A DNA stretch of 38,427 bases from Candidatus Binatia bacterium (GCA_022827045.1 JAJDTQ010000062.1:1-38427), one strand, 5' to 3'. Counted from the stretch's first letter, positions 17,861-28,244 are shown. A program made the numbers and translations. Notes: generated from the letters alone by a model not told the origin.

Positions 17861-19150
17861 TCAGTGGTTGACGCCGGCGACGGCCTTGGGTGCGGCCGTG
17901 CCAAACGGTAGCCCTTCGACGCTGTGCCCGTCAAGGTCGCCCAGCACGGTGGCGGTCATGGATCCGGCGACGAAGCACTCCCGGGCCAGGGCCTCGACGG
18001 CGTCGAGGGACACGGCGCGGACGCCCTCGGCGATCTCGTCCAGCGATATCTGCCTGCCGTGGTGCATCTCGCACCGGGTCATGTGACTCATCCACGAGTC
18101 CGCGGACTCGAGGCCCAGCAGGGTATTGCCGATGAGCTGGTTCCGCGCCCGCGCAAGCTCCGCCTCGGTCACGTCCCCCTTCGCCACCTTGAACATCTCC
18201 TCCAGGGCCAGGTCGATGACCTCCCGGGTCCATTCCGCCTTGGTGCCGACGTAGACGCCGAGGTAGCCCACGTCACGGTACGAGGACAGAAAGGAATAGA
18301 CCGAGTAGGCCTTGCCGCGCCGCTCGCGGATCTCCTGGAAGAGGCGCGAGCTCATGCCGCCGCCCAAGAGCGTGTTGAGCACGTACGCGACGTAGTGCCG
18401 CGGATCGCCGTGAGGCAGTCCCGGCGCCCCGAGACAGATGTGCACCTGCCCCAGCTCCCTGGGATGCTGGAACAGGCCGTGGCCGATCTCCGGAGGAGCG
18501 CCCGCGCCCTCCAGCGGACGGGACGTAAGCGCGCCGAACTCGCCGGCTAGCGCGTCCACCAACTCGGCGTGCGAGAGGTTGCCGGCGCCGGCGATGATCA
18601 CCCTGCCCGGAAGATACCGCTCCGCCATGAAGCCGACCAGGTCGTCGCGGGTGAAACCGTTGACCGTTTCCGCTTCCCCGCTGATCGGCCGGCCCAGCGG
18701 ATGGTCCCCGAAATAGTCGCGGCTGAACAGGTCGTGGACGAAATCCTCGGGGTTCTCGTCCGCAGAGGCGATCTCCTGGAGTATCACCGTCCGCTCGCGC
18801 TCGATCTCGTCGGGATCGAACACCGAGTTGAGGAAGATGTCCTTGAGGACGTCGACCGCCAGCGGCAGGTGCTCGTCCACCACCTTGGCGTAGTAACAGG
18901 TAGTCTCCCGGCCGGTGAAGGCGTTGATGAAGCCGCCGACGGTGTCCATTTCCTCGGCGATCCGTTGCGCGCTACGCCTCTCGGTTCCCTTGAACAGCAG
19001 GTGTTCGACGAAGTGTGACAGTCCGCCCTGCCGGCGTTCCTCGTGACGGGAGCCGTTCTGCACCCAGACGCCCAGGCTCACCGCCCGGGTCCCGGTGCGC
19101 TGCTCCGTCAGAATCCTGATGCCGTTGTCCAGAACGCTCTTGTCGAACAT
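17861..19150 (-). CDS. M16-family zinc metallopeptidase (pitrilysin/processing-peptidase type)
   Basis: 429-residue M16 peptidase. The inverted zinc motif HxxEH is HFVEHLLFKGT, with the downstream glutamate in the usual FTGRETTCYYAKV/ILQEIASADENPED region. The C-terminal half has the LLGGGMSSRLFQEIRERRG signature. Homologues near pnp in many bacteria (the YmxG/MPP-like group) are of uncertain substrate; some process peptides or act in protein quality control. No signal peptide is seen, so it is probably cytoplasmic. It lies 88 bases downstream of pnp in the same direction. Confidence 0.92.
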   Translation of the reverse strand: MFDKSVLDNGIRILTEQRTGTRAVSLGVWVQNGSRHEERRQGGLSHFVEHLLFKGTERRSAQRIAEEMDTVGGFINAFTGRETTCYYAKVVDEHLPLAVDVLKDIFLNSVFDPDEIERERTVILQEIASADENPEDFVHDLFSRDYFGDHPLGRPISGEAETVNGFTRDDLVGFMAERYLPGRVIIAGAGNLSHAELVDALAGEFGALTSRPLEGAGAPPEIGHGLFQHPRELGQVHICLGAPGLPHGDPRHYVAYVLNTLLGGGMSSRLFQEIRERRGKAYSVYSFLSSYRDVGYLGVYVGTKAEWTREVIDLALEEMFKVAKGDVTEAELARARNQLIGNTLLGLESADSWMSHMTRCEMHHGRQISLDEIAEGVRAVSLDAVEALARECFVAGSMTATVLGDLDGHSVEGLPFGTAAPKAVAGVNH

Positions 19151-19170
19151 TGGAAGTGAATACGGACACA

Positions 19171-19189
19171 GGCGGGTTCGAGACCCGCC
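19171..19189. repeat. Palindrome GGCGGGT/ACCCGCC between pnp and the M16 gene
   Basis: GGCGGGT-TCGAG-ACCCGCC forms a 7-bp hairpin, followed by CCTGCGAAATC. It resembles the palindrome at 28852-28874 (GGGCGGGTTT and its complement), suggesting a second dispersed hairpin family. There is no U-tract, so intrinsic termination is doubtful. Confidence 0.55.
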
Positions 19190-19238
19190 CCTGCGAAATC
19201 CGTGGAACCGCCCGCGACGAGCAGCTTCGGAACCTGCC

Positions 19239-21338
19239 CTACACCCGCTCGGACTGTTGCTCTTCCTTGAGGGCCTCTTTGCGGCTGAGCCGGATCTTGC
19301 CCTGCCGGTCCACGTCCAGCACCTTGACCATCAGCTCGTCACCCTCGTTGAGCACGTCTCTCACGCGGCGAACGTGGTCGTCGGCGATCTGCGAGATGTG
19401 CACCAGCCCGTCGGTGCCCGGAAGGATCTCAACGAACGCGCCGAAGTCCATCACGCGCCGGACGGTGCCCTTGTAGATCCTGCCGATCTCCACCTCGGCG
19501 GCGATGCCCTCGATCATGTCGATGGCTCTGCGGCTTCCTGCCTCGTCGACAGCAGCCACGGTCACGGTGCCGTCGTCCTGCACGTCGATCTTGGTGCCGG
19601 TGGCCTCGACGATGCCGCGGATGACCTTGCCTCCCGGTCCGATGATGTCGCGGATCTTGTCCGGCCGGACCTTGATGGTGGTGATCCGCGGCGCATGGCG
19701 GGAAACATCCTTGCGCGCTTCCGACAGCGTGGCGTCCATGATGTCCAGGATGTGCAGCCGCCCTTCCCGGGCCTGGTAGAGGGCTTCCTGCATGATCTCC
19801 CGGGTGACGCCGGTGATCTTGATGTCCATCTGCAGCGCGGTGATGCCGTCGCGGGTGCCGGCCACCTTGAAGTCCATGTCGCCCAAGTGGTCCTCGTCGC
19901 CGAGAATGTCCGTCAGCACCCGTACCTCGTCCGCTTCCTTGATCAGGCCCATGGCGATGCCCGCCACCGGCGCCTTGATCGGCACGCCGGCATCCATCAA
20001 CGACAGCGAGCCGCCGCAGACGCTGGCCATGGAGGTGGAGCCGTTGGACGACAGGATCTCCGAAACCACGCGCAGCGTGTACGGGAACTCGTCCTCTTCG
20101 GGAAGGACCGCGAGCAGCGCGCGTTCCGCCAGGGCGCCGTGGCCGATCTCGCGCCGGCCCGGGCTGCGGAGGAACTTGACCTCGCCGGTGCTGTAGGGCG
20201 GGAAGTTGTAATGCAGCATGAACTTCTTGAACTGCTCGCCGGTGAGCGCGTCGATCCGTTGGACGTCGGCGGCCGTGCCGAGGGTGGCTACCACCAACCC
20301 CTGGGTCTCGCCCCGGGTGAAGAGCGCCGAACCGTGGGTGCGCGGCAACAGGCCGACCTCGCAGGTAATGGGGCGCACGTCCTTGAGCCCGCGCCCGTCG
20401 ATGCGCTTGCGCTGCTGCAGCACGAGGTCCCGGAGCTGGAACTTCTCAAGGTCCTTGAAGGCGCCCTTGACCTCCTTCTCACGGCCGGGAAACTCCTCCG
20501 ATCCGGCTGTCATGACCTCGCCGCCCACCTCGCTGATGCGGGCGTTGCGTTCCTTCTTGTCGGCGATGGTGACCGCCTCCCTGACCTTCTCCTGGCCCAG
20601 TTCCCGGACCCGAGCCGCCAGCGATTCGTCCTTTGCCTCGGGGGGCGGTACGCGCTTGGTCTTGCCAAGCTGGTCCTTGAGCTTCTGCTGCAGGTCGATG
20701 AGCGGCTGGATCGCCTCGTGTCCCTTGAACAGGGCCTCCAGCACACCCTCCTCGGGCACCATGGCCGCGCCGCCTTCCACCATCACGATGCCGTCCCGGG
20801 TCCCCGAGAGGAAAATGTTGACGTCGCTTTGCGGGATCTCGCTCACGAGCGGGTTCATGACCCACTCGCCGTCGATCCTGCCGACCCGGACGCCCGCCAG
20901 CGGCCCCTGGAACGGGATGTCGGAGATCTCCAGCGCCAGCGAGGCGCCGAACATGGACACCATGTCGGTGTCGTTCTCGCCGTCCGCGGAAAGCACGGTG
21001 ACGATGACCTGAGTCTCGGCCTTGAGCCCGCCGCCGAACAGCGGACGGATGGAACGGTCGATCAGCCGGCAGGTGAGGATCTCCTTTTCCGACGGGCGGC
21101 CCTCACGCTTGAAGAAGCCGCCGGGGATCCGCCCCGCGGCGAACGTCTTTTCCTGGTAGTCGACGGTGAGCGGAAAGAAGTCGATGTCTTCCCGGACATC
21201 CTTGGAGGCCACGGCCGTGGCCAGGACCACGGTCTCGCCGAAGCGTACGAGCGCGGCACCGTCGGCCTGCCCGGCGACCTTCCCCAGGTCGATACACAGC
21301 GGCCGGCCGCAATAATCCAACTCGATCTTTGTGTGCAT
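19239..21338 (-). CDS. pnp: Polyribonucleotide nucleotidyltransferase (PNPase)
   Basis: 699-residue phosphorolytic 3'-5' exoribonuclease of the degradosome, also able to add tails. Domain order is RNase PH-like core 1, all-helical linker, RNase PH core 2 (FSTGEV-type YSTGEVKFLRSPGRREIGHG, GTRDGITALQMDIK), KH (IRDIIGPGGKVIRGI) and S1 (GTVRRVMDFGAFVEILPG). Length and architecture are standard. It follows rpsO by 70 bases, the usual arrangement. Confidence 0.97.
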   Translation of the reverse strand: MHTKIELDYCGRPLCIDLGKVAGQADGAALVRFGETVVLATAVASKDVREDIDFFPLTVDYQEKTFAAGRIPGGFFKREGRPSEKEILTCRLIDRSIRPLFGGGLKAETQVIVTVLSADGENDTDMVSMFGASLALEISDIPFQGPLAGVRVGRIDGEWVMNPLVSEIPQSDVNIFLSGTRDGIVMVEGGAAMVPEEGVLEALFKGHEAIQPLIDLQQKLKDQLGKTKRVPPPEAKDESLAARVRELGQEKVREAVTIADKKERNARISEVGGEVMTAGSEEFPGREKEVKGAFKDLEKFQLRDLVLQQRKRIDGRGLKDVRPITCEVGLLPRTHGSALFTRGETQGLVVATLGTAADVQRIDALTGEQFKKFMLHYNFPPYSTGEVKFLRSPGRREIGHGALAERALLAVLPEEDEFPYTLRVVSEILSSNGSTSMASVCGGSLSLMDAGVPIKAPVAGIAMGLIKEADEVRVLTDILGDEDHLGDMDFKVAGTRDGITALQMDIKITGVTREIMQEALYQAREGRLHILDIMDATLSEARKDVSRHAPRITTIKVRPDKIRDIIGPGGKVIRGIVEATGTKIDVQDDGTVTVAAVDEAGSRRAIDMIEGIAAEVEIGRIYKGTVRRVMDFGAFVEILPGTDGLVHISQIADDHVRRVRDVLNEGDELMVKVLDVDRQGKIRLSRKEALKEEQQSERV

Positions 21339-21408
21339 ACAGGTATCCCCTCAAGGGTAGTGGGGGCTGAAGAGAAGAACGCGGGAAGGGACGCCAGCAA
21401 CGGGTATT

Positions 21409-21678
21409 CTAGCGGCGAATACCCAGACGCTGGATCAAAGTCTGATACCTCTGAACATCCGTCTTCTTGAGATAATCCAGAAGCCGCCGCCTTTTTCCGA
21501 CGAGCTTGAGCAGGCCCATCCGCGTGTGATGGTCCTTTTTGTGAGTTCTCAGATGCTCTGTCAGGTAAGCGATGCGGTGGCTGTGAATGGCGACCTGCAC
21601 CTCAGGCGAACCGGTGTCGGTGTCGTGGAGTCTGAATTTCTTGACCGTCTCGCTGGTCTGCTCCCGAGCTGATTCCAT
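21409..21678 (-). CDS. rpsO: Ribosomal protein S15
   Basis: 89 residues, the normal size for S15, a primary 16S rRNA-binding protein of the small subunit. Recognisable pattern: [19 protein letters not shown] and [19 protein letters not shown]. The ATG at 21678 has an AAAGGG site. The truB-rpsO-pnp order is widely conserved. Confidence 0.97.
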   Translation of the reverse strand: MESAREQTSETVKKFRLHDTDTGSPEVQVAIHSHRIAYLTEHLRTHKKDHHTRMGLLKLVGKRRRLLDYLKKTDVQRYQTLIQRLGIRR

Positions 21679-21718
21679 CTGACCCTTTTCTTTCTCCCTT
21701 TTTCTCTATTTCACATGG

Positions 21719-21748
21719 TTTGTAGCATACGGGTCCCGCGCCTGTAAA
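21719..21748 (-). promoter_or_regulatory. Possible sigma-70 promoter for rpsO-pnp
   Basis: On the - strand TTTACA (21748-21743) and TACAAA (21724-21719) are separated by 18 bases, in an AT-richer stretch about 40 bases before the rpsO start. An own rpsO promoter after truB is known in other bacteria. Confidence 0.4.
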
Positions 21749-21757
21749 GCTGCCCGG

Positions 21758-22663
21758 TCAGGGCCGATCGTCGAAAACCCGCAGGAGCCGCCATGCCTCC
21801 GCGGCCTTCTCCCACCCTATCAGCGCCACCAGGTGACCCTCCGGATCCACCACCCGGCGGGTGGTCTCGGCGGCCGCGGGATCCGCGACCTCCGCCAGGA
21901 CGCCCTGGATGCCGCGCCGGAGCCGATCCGCCGCCGCCGCCTCCAGAACGGCGCAATCCAGGTGTGCCAAGGCGTCGTTCAACGGCACCAGGGGAACGGC
22001 GTCGCCGTCCTCGAGCGCTTCGAGGTCGTCCAGGAGCACGGCGTCGGCGATCCGGAACCGGCCGGACGCCACCCGGCGGAGACGGCTCAGGTAGGCGCCG
22101 CACCCCAGGGTGCGGCCGATATCGGCCGCCAGGGTCCTCACGTAGGTCCCCTTGGAGCACGTGAGCTCGAACTCCAGCTCGGCGGGGCTCACCTGCTCCA
22201 GCCGGGTGAGATCGATCCGGACGGGGCGGGGCTTCCGCCCCACCTCCAGCCCCTTGCGCGCCAGCTCGTAGAGCCGGGAACCGTCCTTCTTGAGCGCCGA
22301 ATACATCGGCGGCACCTGCTGGAGCGAACCGCTGAACTCGCGGCGCAGGGACTCGACCTCAGCCGTACCGAGGCGCGGCGGCTCGCGCCGGGAGAAGACG
22401 TTGCCGGTGCGGTCCTGGGTGTCGGTCTCGGCTCCCAGCGTGATCACGCCGCTGTAGCCCTTGTCCGCGTCCAGGAAGTACTGCGCGATCTTGGTTCCTT
22501 CGTTGACCGCCAGCGGCAGGAGGCCGGAAGCGAACGGGTCGAGCGTGCCGAGGTGGCCGACCTTCCGCGCCCCGGTGATCCGCTTCGCGGCGGCGACGAC
22601 CCGGGCCGAGGAAGGGCCTTCCGGCTTGTCCACCAGCAGGATGCCGCTCCTGACCAGTTTCAT
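21758..22663 (-). CDS. truB: tRNA pseudouridine-55 synthase (TruB)
   Basis: 301-residue pseudouridine synthase that makes psi-55 in the T-loop of tRNAs. The catalytic aspartate is D42 in GHLGTLDPFASGLLP; KPEGPSS near the start and SYTLGAETD-type YSGVITLGAETDTQDRTG also fit. CSKGTYVRTLAADIG is the other family motif. It lies 11 bases after rbfA. Confidence 0.96.
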   Translation of the reverse strand: MKLVRSGILLVDKPEGPSSARVVAAAKRITGARKVGHLGTLDPFASGLLPLAVNEGTKIAQYFLDADKGYSGVITLGAETDTQDRTGNVFSRREPPRLGTAEVESLRREFSGSLQQVPPMYSALKKDGSRLYELARKGLEVGRKPRPVRIDLTRLEQVSPAELEFELTCSKGTYVRTLAADIGRTLGCGAYLSRLRRVASGRFRIADAVLLDDLEALEDGDAVPLVPLNDALAHLDCAVLEAAAADRLRRGIQGVLAEVADPAAAETTRRVVDPEGHLVALIGWEKAAEAWRLLRVFDDRP

Positions 22664-22674
22664 GATTGCCCGCC

Positions 22675-23040
22675 TTACTCTTTCGCCGTCACGTCCTTGA
22701 GCAGGTCGTCGATGCGGCGGGCCCGGTCCGGCGCCTCGTCGTAGACGAACTCCAAGACCGGGACGTAACGAAGCTTGAGGTCGGCGGCGATGCGGCCGCG
22801 AATGAAGCCGGCGGCCCCGCGCAGGCCCGCGAGCGCCTCATCCTTCGACGAAGCGCCGTCGCGCACCGTGAAGAAGATCCTGGCGTGCTTCAGGTCGGGT
22901 CTGACGTCCACGCCGGTGAGCGTAACCCCCTGCACCCGTGAATCATCGAGCGTGCGCGCGAGCAGCCGCGAGACGAACTCGATCAACAACTCGCCGACCC
23001 GCTGCGAACGAGAGCCTTCTGCCTTTTGACGATTCCTCAT
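22675..23040 (-). CDS. rbfA: Ribosome-binding factor A (RbfA)
   Basis: 121-residue 30S assembly factor, KH-type fold, that binds pre-16S rRNA during late maturation. The ATG at 23040 (MRNRQKAEGSRSQRVGELL) has a GAGG site; the frame stays open further upstream only through a dispersed repeat. VTLTGVDVRPDLKHARIFF and LKLRYVPVLEFVYDEAPDRA are the family signatures. Confidence 0.94.
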   Translation of the reverse strand: MRNRQKAEGSRSQRVGELLIEFVSRLLARTLDDSRVQGVTLTGVDVRPDLKHARIFFTVRDGASSKDEALAGLRGAAGFIRGRIAADLKLRYVPVLEFVYDEAPDRARRIDDLLKDVTAKE

Positions 23041-23050
23041 GAAGCCTCGA

Positions 23051-23085
23051 CCCTCACCCCGACCCTCTCCCAGGGGGAGAGGGGG
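23051..23085. repeat. Dispersed palindromic repeat, single short copy
   Basis: CCCTCACCCCGACCCTCTCC then CAGGGGGAGAGGGGG between ylxP and rbfA. Confidence 0.87.
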
Positions 23086-23111
23086 ATGTCTCGACACGGC
23101 CTGGCAGGCGG

Positions 23112-23399
23112 CTATTCGTGAAGGATACGGATGTCCGACTCGCCGATCTCGGCGAGGCCCAGCCGGTCCACGAACTCGACCACCTGCCGAAGCGTGGCCT
23201 CGACGATCCTGGCGTTGCTGCCGACGACGCCGAACCCCAGCAGCGCGCGCTGCCACAGTTCCTGGTCGCCGCACTCCGTTACCGAGATGTTGAACTTGTT
23301 GGAAACCCGGGCCTGGATCTTCCGCAGGACCGATCTCTTGCCCTTGAGGGAATGGTTCTCCGGCAGGATCAACGCGATCTTGAGAACGCCGACCACCAT
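23112..23399 (-). CDS. ylxP: DUF503 / YlxP-family protein
   Basis: 95-residue YlxP-like protein, a small conserved neighbour of rbfA and infB in many bacteria. The pattern LPENHSLKGKRSVLRKI and FNISVTECGDQELWQRALLGFGVVG is characteristic. It is a RbfA-like small fold, and a role in ribosome assembly or binding has been proposed for relatives, but the biochemical function is not settled. Confidence 0.88.
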   Translation of the reverse strand: MVVGVLKIALILPENHSLKGKRSVLRKIQARVSNKFNISVTECGDQELWQRALLGFGVVGSNARIVEATLRQVVEFVDRLGLAEIGESDIRILHE

Positions 23400-23439
23400 G
23401 ACGCTTCCCGGTCGGAATCACGGAATGCGCGACACGAGA

Positions 23440-23528
23440 CCCTCACCCGGCCTTCGGCCACCCTCTCCCAGAGGGAGAGGGGCTATAGTTCGGCCCCCTC
23501 TCCCTCTGGGAGAGGGTTGGGGTGAGGG
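23440..23528. repeat. Inverted pair of dispersed palindromic repeats (long 23440-23482, short 23494-23528)
   Basis: The long unit (CCCTCACCCGGCCTTCGGCC ...) and the short unit in opposite orientation are only 11 bases apart, between the infB stop and ylxP. The short unit abuts the infB TAG. The fold would be a large stem at the 3' end of infB. Confidence 0.9.
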
Positions 23529-26423
23529 CTACCGGTCCGCCGAGAGCTGGGCGCCCCCGCCGTCCACTCGCGCGGCTCCCCGCGCGATGGGCACCTTCTC
23601 GAATCCTTCGATGACGTCGCCTACCTTGACGTCCTGGTAGCCGTCGATGGCGATGCCGCACTCGTAACCCGTTCCCACCTCGCGCACGTCGTCCTTGAAG
23701 CGCTTCAGGCTCGAGAGCCGGCCCTCGTGCACCACCACCTGGTCGCGCAGGAGGCGTATCAAGCTCGACCGCATGATCTTGCCGTCGGTGACCGCACAAC
23801 CCGCGATGGTGCCCACGCCGCGGATATTGAACACCTCCCGGACCTGGATGCGGGCGTGGAATTCCTCGCGGAAGACCGGTTCCAGGAGCCCTTCCATGGC
23901 CGAGCGGATGTCGTCGATGACCTCGTAGATGATGGTGTAGAGGCGCACGTCCACGCCCTGCTGCACCGCGAGGTTCGTGGCCTTGGGCTCGGGTCGCACG
24001 TTGAAGCCGATGACGATGGCGTTGGAGGCGCTGGCCAGGAGCACGTCGCTCTCGGTGATGCCGCCCACTGAGCCGTGGATCACCCGGATCTTCACCTCGT
24101 CGGTGGAGAGCCGCGTCACCGCCTCGTTCAGGGCCTCCACGGAGCCGTGGACGTCGCCCTTCACCACAACCCGCAGCTCCTTGACCTCGTGGGCCTTGAT
24201 CTGGTCGTAGAACTCCTCGAGGGACACCTTGCTGGTCTTGGCCAGCTCGGCCTCCCGTTGCTGCGTCTCCCGGTACTCGGCGAACTGCCTGGCCGTGCCC
24301 TCGTCGGTGAGCGCCGAGAAGCCCTCGCCGGCCTGCGGCACTCCCTGAAGGCCCAGGATCTCCACCGGTATGGACGGCGTCGCGCTGTCGACCTTGCGTC
24401 CCTGGTCATCGATCATGGCCCGCACCTTGCCGTGATGGGGACCGGCGAAGATGGGATCCCCCACCTTGAGCGTCCCTTCCTGCACGAGCACGGTGGACAC
24501 CGGGCCACGGCCCCGCTCCAGCTTGGCCTCGACGACCGCGCCGCGGGCCAGCTTGTTGGGGTTGGCCTTGAGCTCCAGCAGGTCCGCCTGAAGCAGCAGC
24601 ATCTCCATCAGGCCGGGCAAACCCTCGCGGGTCACGGCCGAAACCGGCACGAAGATCGTGTCGCCGCCCCACGCCTCGGGCACCAGGCCATGGTCGGCCA
24701 GACCGCGCTGGACGCGCTCGGGGTCGGCGTCGGGACGGTCGATCTTGTTCACGGCCACGATGATCGGAACCTCGGCCGCGCGGGCGTGATCCACCGCCTC
24801 GATGGTCTGCGGCATGACGCCGTCGTCGGCGGCCACCACCAGCACCACGATGTCGGTGACCTTGGCGCCCCGCGCGCGCATGGCGGTAAAGGCTTCGTGT
24901 CCGGGCGTGTCGAGGAAGGTCACGCCCCTGCCGTCGAGCCGTACGTGGTAGGCGCCGATATGCTGGGTAATTCCGCCCGCCTCGGCGTCGGTCACGTTGG
25001 TGCTGCGGATGGCGTCCAGCAACGACGTCTTGCCGTGGTCCACGTGGCCCATGATGGTGACCACCGGGGGCCTCGGTTCCCGCGCCTCCTCGGGATCGGT
25101 GACCTCGTGCTGGTCCTGGAGCGCGGTCTCGACGTCGAAGCCGACGTTCTCGACCTGGTAGTCGAACTCGTTGGCCACCAGGGTCGCGGTGTCGTAATCC
25201 AGCACCTGGTTGATGGTTGCCATCATGCCGAGGCCCATGAGCTTCTTGATGACCTCGCCGGCCTTGATGCCCATGTCCTTGGCCATCTCGCCCACGGTGA
25301 TGGCCTCGTCCATGCGGATGACCCGCTTGCGGGCCGCGGGCACCGTGATCTCGGTCTTCTTCTGCTCCTTGCCGGGCAGGGCGCGCTTCTTCCTGAGCAC
25401 GCGGCCGCGCGGAGACCGGAACTCGCGCTCCTTGAGCTCGATGACTTCCTGCTTCCGGATGACCCGTTTCTTGCCCTTGGCGCCCTTGCCGGCCTTGTCC
25501 TGTCCGTCGGCTTCCGCCGGCTGCTGCCCGTCGCGCGCCGTCGCCGGAGCCGCCGTCTTGGAGGGCGCGGACTTTGCCGGCGCCGGTGTCGCCTTCCGGC
25601 TCAAGTCGATACGGCCGAGGATCCGCGGCCCGGTGACGGTGGCTGGTTGCCCCGGCGTCGCCTCGGCGTCCTCTTCCGCGGGAGCGGCGACGCCGTTGGC
25701 GCCGCTGGCCGCCTCGGCCGCCTCCGGCGACGCCGGCTCGAGCTCCTCTGCCGGGGCCGGCGACGCGGGCTCCTCCGACCCTGCCCCCTGTCCGGTTTCC
25801 GCCTGAACCTCGGCGGCGCCCGGAGCTTCGGCCTCGGCCGCCTCCTCCGTGTCGACGGCGACGGGCGGAGCATCGACCTGCTCGGCGGCGGGCGGTTCGA
25901 CCTCGATTCCCGCGGGCGCGGCTTCCTCGGGAGCTCCCTCGGATGGGACGGCCTCCGCCGCCGCCTCGCGAGGCGCGGGTTCGGTAACCGGTGTTTCAGG
26001 CGGGGCGGCTTCCGCAGACGCGGCCTCGACGGCCGCCTCCAAGGCTTCCTCGGCCTCTGCCTCCGGCTCCTCCCGCTCCACCGGATGAATGGGCCTGCGG
26101 GTGACCAGCTCGACCGTGCTTCTGCGGCGCCGGATGACGTTGGCGCGGACGCGGCGCTCGACCACCTTCTCGTGCGCCTGCACCTCGCCCATGTCCTGGT
26201 CCTCGGCCGTAATCGTGCGATCGACGACGACGCGTTCCTCGCCAACGGTGACCTTCGGCTTCTCCATGGCGGCGAGGGCCGCCTTGACCGCCTCGACTTC
26301 CGACTCTTCGAGGGAGCTCTGAGGCTTCTTGCCGCGGATCCGGATCTTTTCGAGTTGGGCGATGAGATCCTTCGGCTCGATCTCGAGCTGCTTGGCCAGT
26401 TGGTGCACTCTCACTTTGCTCAT
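23529..26423 (-). CDS. infB: Translation initiation factor IF-2
   Basis: 964-residue GTPase that places initiator fMet-tRNA on the 30S subunit. An IF2_N motif at the start ([18 protein letters not shown]) is followed by a long Ala/Glu/Pro-rich linker (about residues 110-290) and a second IF2_N-like block ([18 protein letters not shown]). The G domain starts with G1 GHVDHGKTS at about residue 459, and also has DTPGHEAF (G3) and NKIDRP (G4). Domains II to IV complete the protein. The ATG overlaps the ylxR stop (ATGA), so translation is coupled. Confidence 0.97.
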   Translation of the reverse strand: MSKVRVHQLAKQLEIEPKDLIAQLEKIRIRGKKPQSSLEESEVEAVKAALAAMEKPKVTVGEERVVVDRTITAEDQDMGEVQAHEKVVERRVRANVIRRRRSTVELVTRRPIHPVEREEPEAEAEEALEAAVEAASAEAAPPETPVTEPAPREAAAEAVPSEGAPEEAAPAGIEVEPPAAEQVDAPPVAVDTEEAAEAEAPGAAEVQAETGQGAGSEEPASPAPAEELEPASPEAAEAASGANGVAAPAEEDAEATPGQPATVTGPRILGRIDLSRKATPAPAKSAPSKTAAPATARDGQQPAEADGQDKAGKGAKGKKRVIRKQEVIELKEREFRSPRGRVLRKKRALPGKEQKKTEITVPAARKRVIRMDEAITVGEMAKDMGIKAGEVIKKLMGLGMMATINQVLDYDTATLVANEFDYQVENVGFDVETALQDQHEVTDPEEAREPRPPVVTIMGHVDHGKTSLLDAIRSTNVTDAEAGGITQHIGAYHVRLDGRGVTFLDTPGHEAFTAMRARGAKVTDIVVLVVAADDGVMPQTIEAVDHARAAEVPIIVAVNKIDRPDADPERVQRGLADHGLVPEAWGGDTIFVPVSAVTREGLPGLMEMLLLQADLLELKANPNKLARGAVVEAKLERGRGPVSTVLVQEGTLKVGDPIFAGPHHGKVRAMIDDQGRKVDSATPSIPVEILGLQGVPQAGEGFSALTDEGTARQFAEYRETQQREAELAKTSKVSLEEFYDQIKAHEVKELRVVVKGDVHGSVEALNEAVTRLSTDEVKIRVIHGSVGGITESDVLLASASNAIVIGFNVRPEPKATNLAVQQGVDVRLYTIIYEVIDDIRSAMEGLLEPVFREEFHARIQVREVFNIRGVGTIAGCAVTDGKIMRSSLIRLLRDQVVVHEGRLSSLKRFKDDVREVGTGYECGIAIDGYQDVKVGDVIEGFEKVPIARGAARVDGGGAQLSADR

Positions 26424-26683
26424 TTCCCACTCCGTTGGGCCCGAAGCCTTCCCAACAGTTCCTCCCGATCCTTACGGGGCAGATCGCGACGGAACGCCCG
26501 ATAGACACTCTTCCGTTTCAGGAAAGCTCGCCAACAATCCTCGCTGTCATGCAGGTAGCCTCCTCGTCCCCTGAAATCTTCCGGTTGCAGACCGTTCTCC
26601 GTCACCGTGATCCGCAGCAAGACGGCCTTGTCGTCGCGCTGACCGCAACCCAGGCACGTCCGTACCGGCGAACGGGCGCTCAT
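26420..26683 (-). CDS. ylxR: YlxR-family (DUF448) RNA-binding protein
   Basis: 87 residues with the family start [20 protein letters not shown] and the [13 protein letters not shown] loop. Relatives are nucleoid/RNA-binding regulators, and in some bacteria modulators of RNase P. It sits 15 bases after nusA and overlaps infB by 4 bases, its classical position. Confidence 0.93.
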   Translation of the reverse strand: MSARSPVRTCLGCGQRDDKAVLLRITVTENGLQPEDFRGRGGYLHDSEDCWRAFLKRKSVYRAFRRDLPRKDREELLGRLRAQRSGK

Positions 26684-26698
26684 TCCCGGCGTGCCGCT

Positions 26699-28216
26699 TC
26701 AAGCCCCCTGCGGAGAGCTCGACTCCGTCTCCTCCTCATCCGACGCCGCGGCCGGCTCCTCCACGGCTTCCCCTGCCGAGGCGGTCTCCGCGGCCGCCGT
26801 TTCTTCCACCGTCTCCAGGGGTTCGCCTTCCGCCGCCGCGGTTTCGTCCGCCGTGCCCACGGGACCGCCTTCCGTCTCGACGGACTCGCCTTCCATCTCC
26901 ACCGCCCCTCCGGTCTCGGCCGCTGCCTCCTCCGCCTCCCGCGCGGCCTCTTCCGCCTCCCGGGCCGCCCGTTCGCGCTCTTCCTCCACGTGCTGCGCGG
27001 CCGCCTCCAGGATCGCCGAGGCCTTCTCCGGCTCGATGCCGGTGATCTCGTTGATGGTGGCCGGCTCGGCCTCCGACAGGTCCTCGGCGGACTTGAACCC
27101 CGACTGGTAGAGCAGCTCCGCCATCACCTCGCTTACGCCCGGGATCGCGGACAGCGACTGCCTCGCCACCCGGCTCTCCTCGTCCGCCTCCGACTCGCTG
27201 CGGGCGTCGATGCCCCAGCCGGTTAGCCGGGATGCCAGCCGGACGTTCTGGCCCTTGCGGCCGATGGCGAGCGAAAGCTGCTCGTCGGGAACGATGACCT
27301 CCATGGTGTGAGCGTCTTCGTCCAGCAGGATCTTGGTGACCTTGGCCGGGGCCAGCGCCCGGCAGACATACTCCGCCTGCTCGGGGATCCAGTGGACGAT
27401 GTCGATCTTCTCTCCCCGCAACTCCTGAACCACCGACTGCACCCGGGTCCCCTTCATGCCCACGCAGGCGCCCACCGGATCCACGTCGGGGTCGTTGGAG
27501 GTCACGGCGATCTTCGCCCGGCCGCCCGGCTCGCGGGCCGCTCCCTTGACCTCGACGATGCCTTCGTAGATCTCCGGGACCTCCTGCTCGAACAGCTTGA
27601 TCAGCATGCCGGGGTGGGTGCGTGAAAGAACGATCTGCGGGCCGCGGCTGGTCATCTCGACGCTGACGATGTAGGCGCGGATGCGGTCGCCCTGCCGATA
27701 GCGCTCCCGCGGCACCTGCTCCTTTTCCGGCAGGATCGCATTGGTCCTGCCGAGGTTCACGATGATGTTGTTCTTCTCGAAACGCTGCACGATGCCGTGC
27801 ACCAGTTCGCCCTGGCGGTCCTTGAACTCGTTGAAGATGATCTCGCGCTCGACGTCCCGCACCCGCTGCACAATGTTCTGCTTGGCCGCCTGGGCGGCGA
27901 TGCGGCCGAACACCGTGGCATCGATTTTCATCAGCAGCTCGTCGCCCAGCTCCACGTCCGGATCCAGCGTTTCCCGCGCCTCGTCGAGATCGATCTCGAG
28001 GTCGGGGTCGGCGACGTCGTCCACCACCACCTTGGCCTCGAAAATCTCGACCTCCCCGATATCGGGGTTGTACTGAGCCTCGAAGGTCCGCTCCGCTCCG
28101 AACGTCTTCTTGGCCGCCGACACCATGGCGGACTCGATGGCTTCGACGAGGATCTCCTTGTCGATGCCCTTTTCCTTCGTCACCTGCTCGATGACTCGAA
28201 CCAGATCCTGCTGCAT
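26699..28216 (-). CDS. nusA: Transcription termination/antitermination factor NusA
   Basis: 505-residue RNA polymerase-binding factor controlling pausing, termination and antitermination. Domain order is N-terminal RNAP-binding domain (1-about 130), S1 (GELVHGIVQRF, VNLGRTNAILP), two KH domains (GACVGMKGTRVQSVVQEL, SLAIGRKGQNVRLASRLTG) and a helix-hairpin-helix region (SAIPGVSEVMAELL). A strongly acidic, Ala/Glu-rich tail of roughly 85 residues follows. The ATG at 28216 has AGGGGA. Confidence 0.96.
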   Translation of the reverse strand: MQQDLVRVIEQVTKEKGIDKEILVEAIESAMVSAAKKTFGAERTFEAQYNPDIGEVEIFEAKVVVDDVADPDLEIDLDEARETLDPDVELGDELLMKIDATVFGRIAAQAAKQNIVQRVRDVEREIIFNEFKDRQGELVHGIVQRFEKNNIIVNLGRTNAILPEKEQVPRERYRQGDRIRAYIVSVEMTSRGPQIVLSRTHPGMLIKLFEQEVPEIYEGIVEVKGAAREPGGRAKIAVTSNDPDVDPVGACVGMKGTRVQSVVQELRGEKIDIVHWIPEQAEYVCRALAPAKVTKILLDEDAHTMEVIVPDEQLSLAIGRKGQNVRLASRLTGWGIDARSESEADEESRVARQSLSAIPGVSEVMAELLYQSGFKSAEDLSEAEPATINEITGIEPEKASAILEAAAQHVEEERERAAREAEEAAREAEEAAAETGGAVEMEGESVETEGGPVGTADETAAAEGEPLETVEETAAAETASAGEAVEEPAAASDEEETESSSPQGA

Positions 28217-28244
28217 CTCTATCCCCTAACCCCGCTTTACCGGA

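Noticed and set aside
24075..26504. Long + strand open frame opposite infB (over 800 codons)
   Set aside because: It is the reverse shadow of a GC-rich gene with every hallmark of IF-2; the translation is compositionally odd and has no recognisable domain. The same applies to long frames opposite hyuA (343-1782), hyuB2 (3745-5244), pnp (19095-21470), purL (11794-13845) and dnaB (32944-35232).
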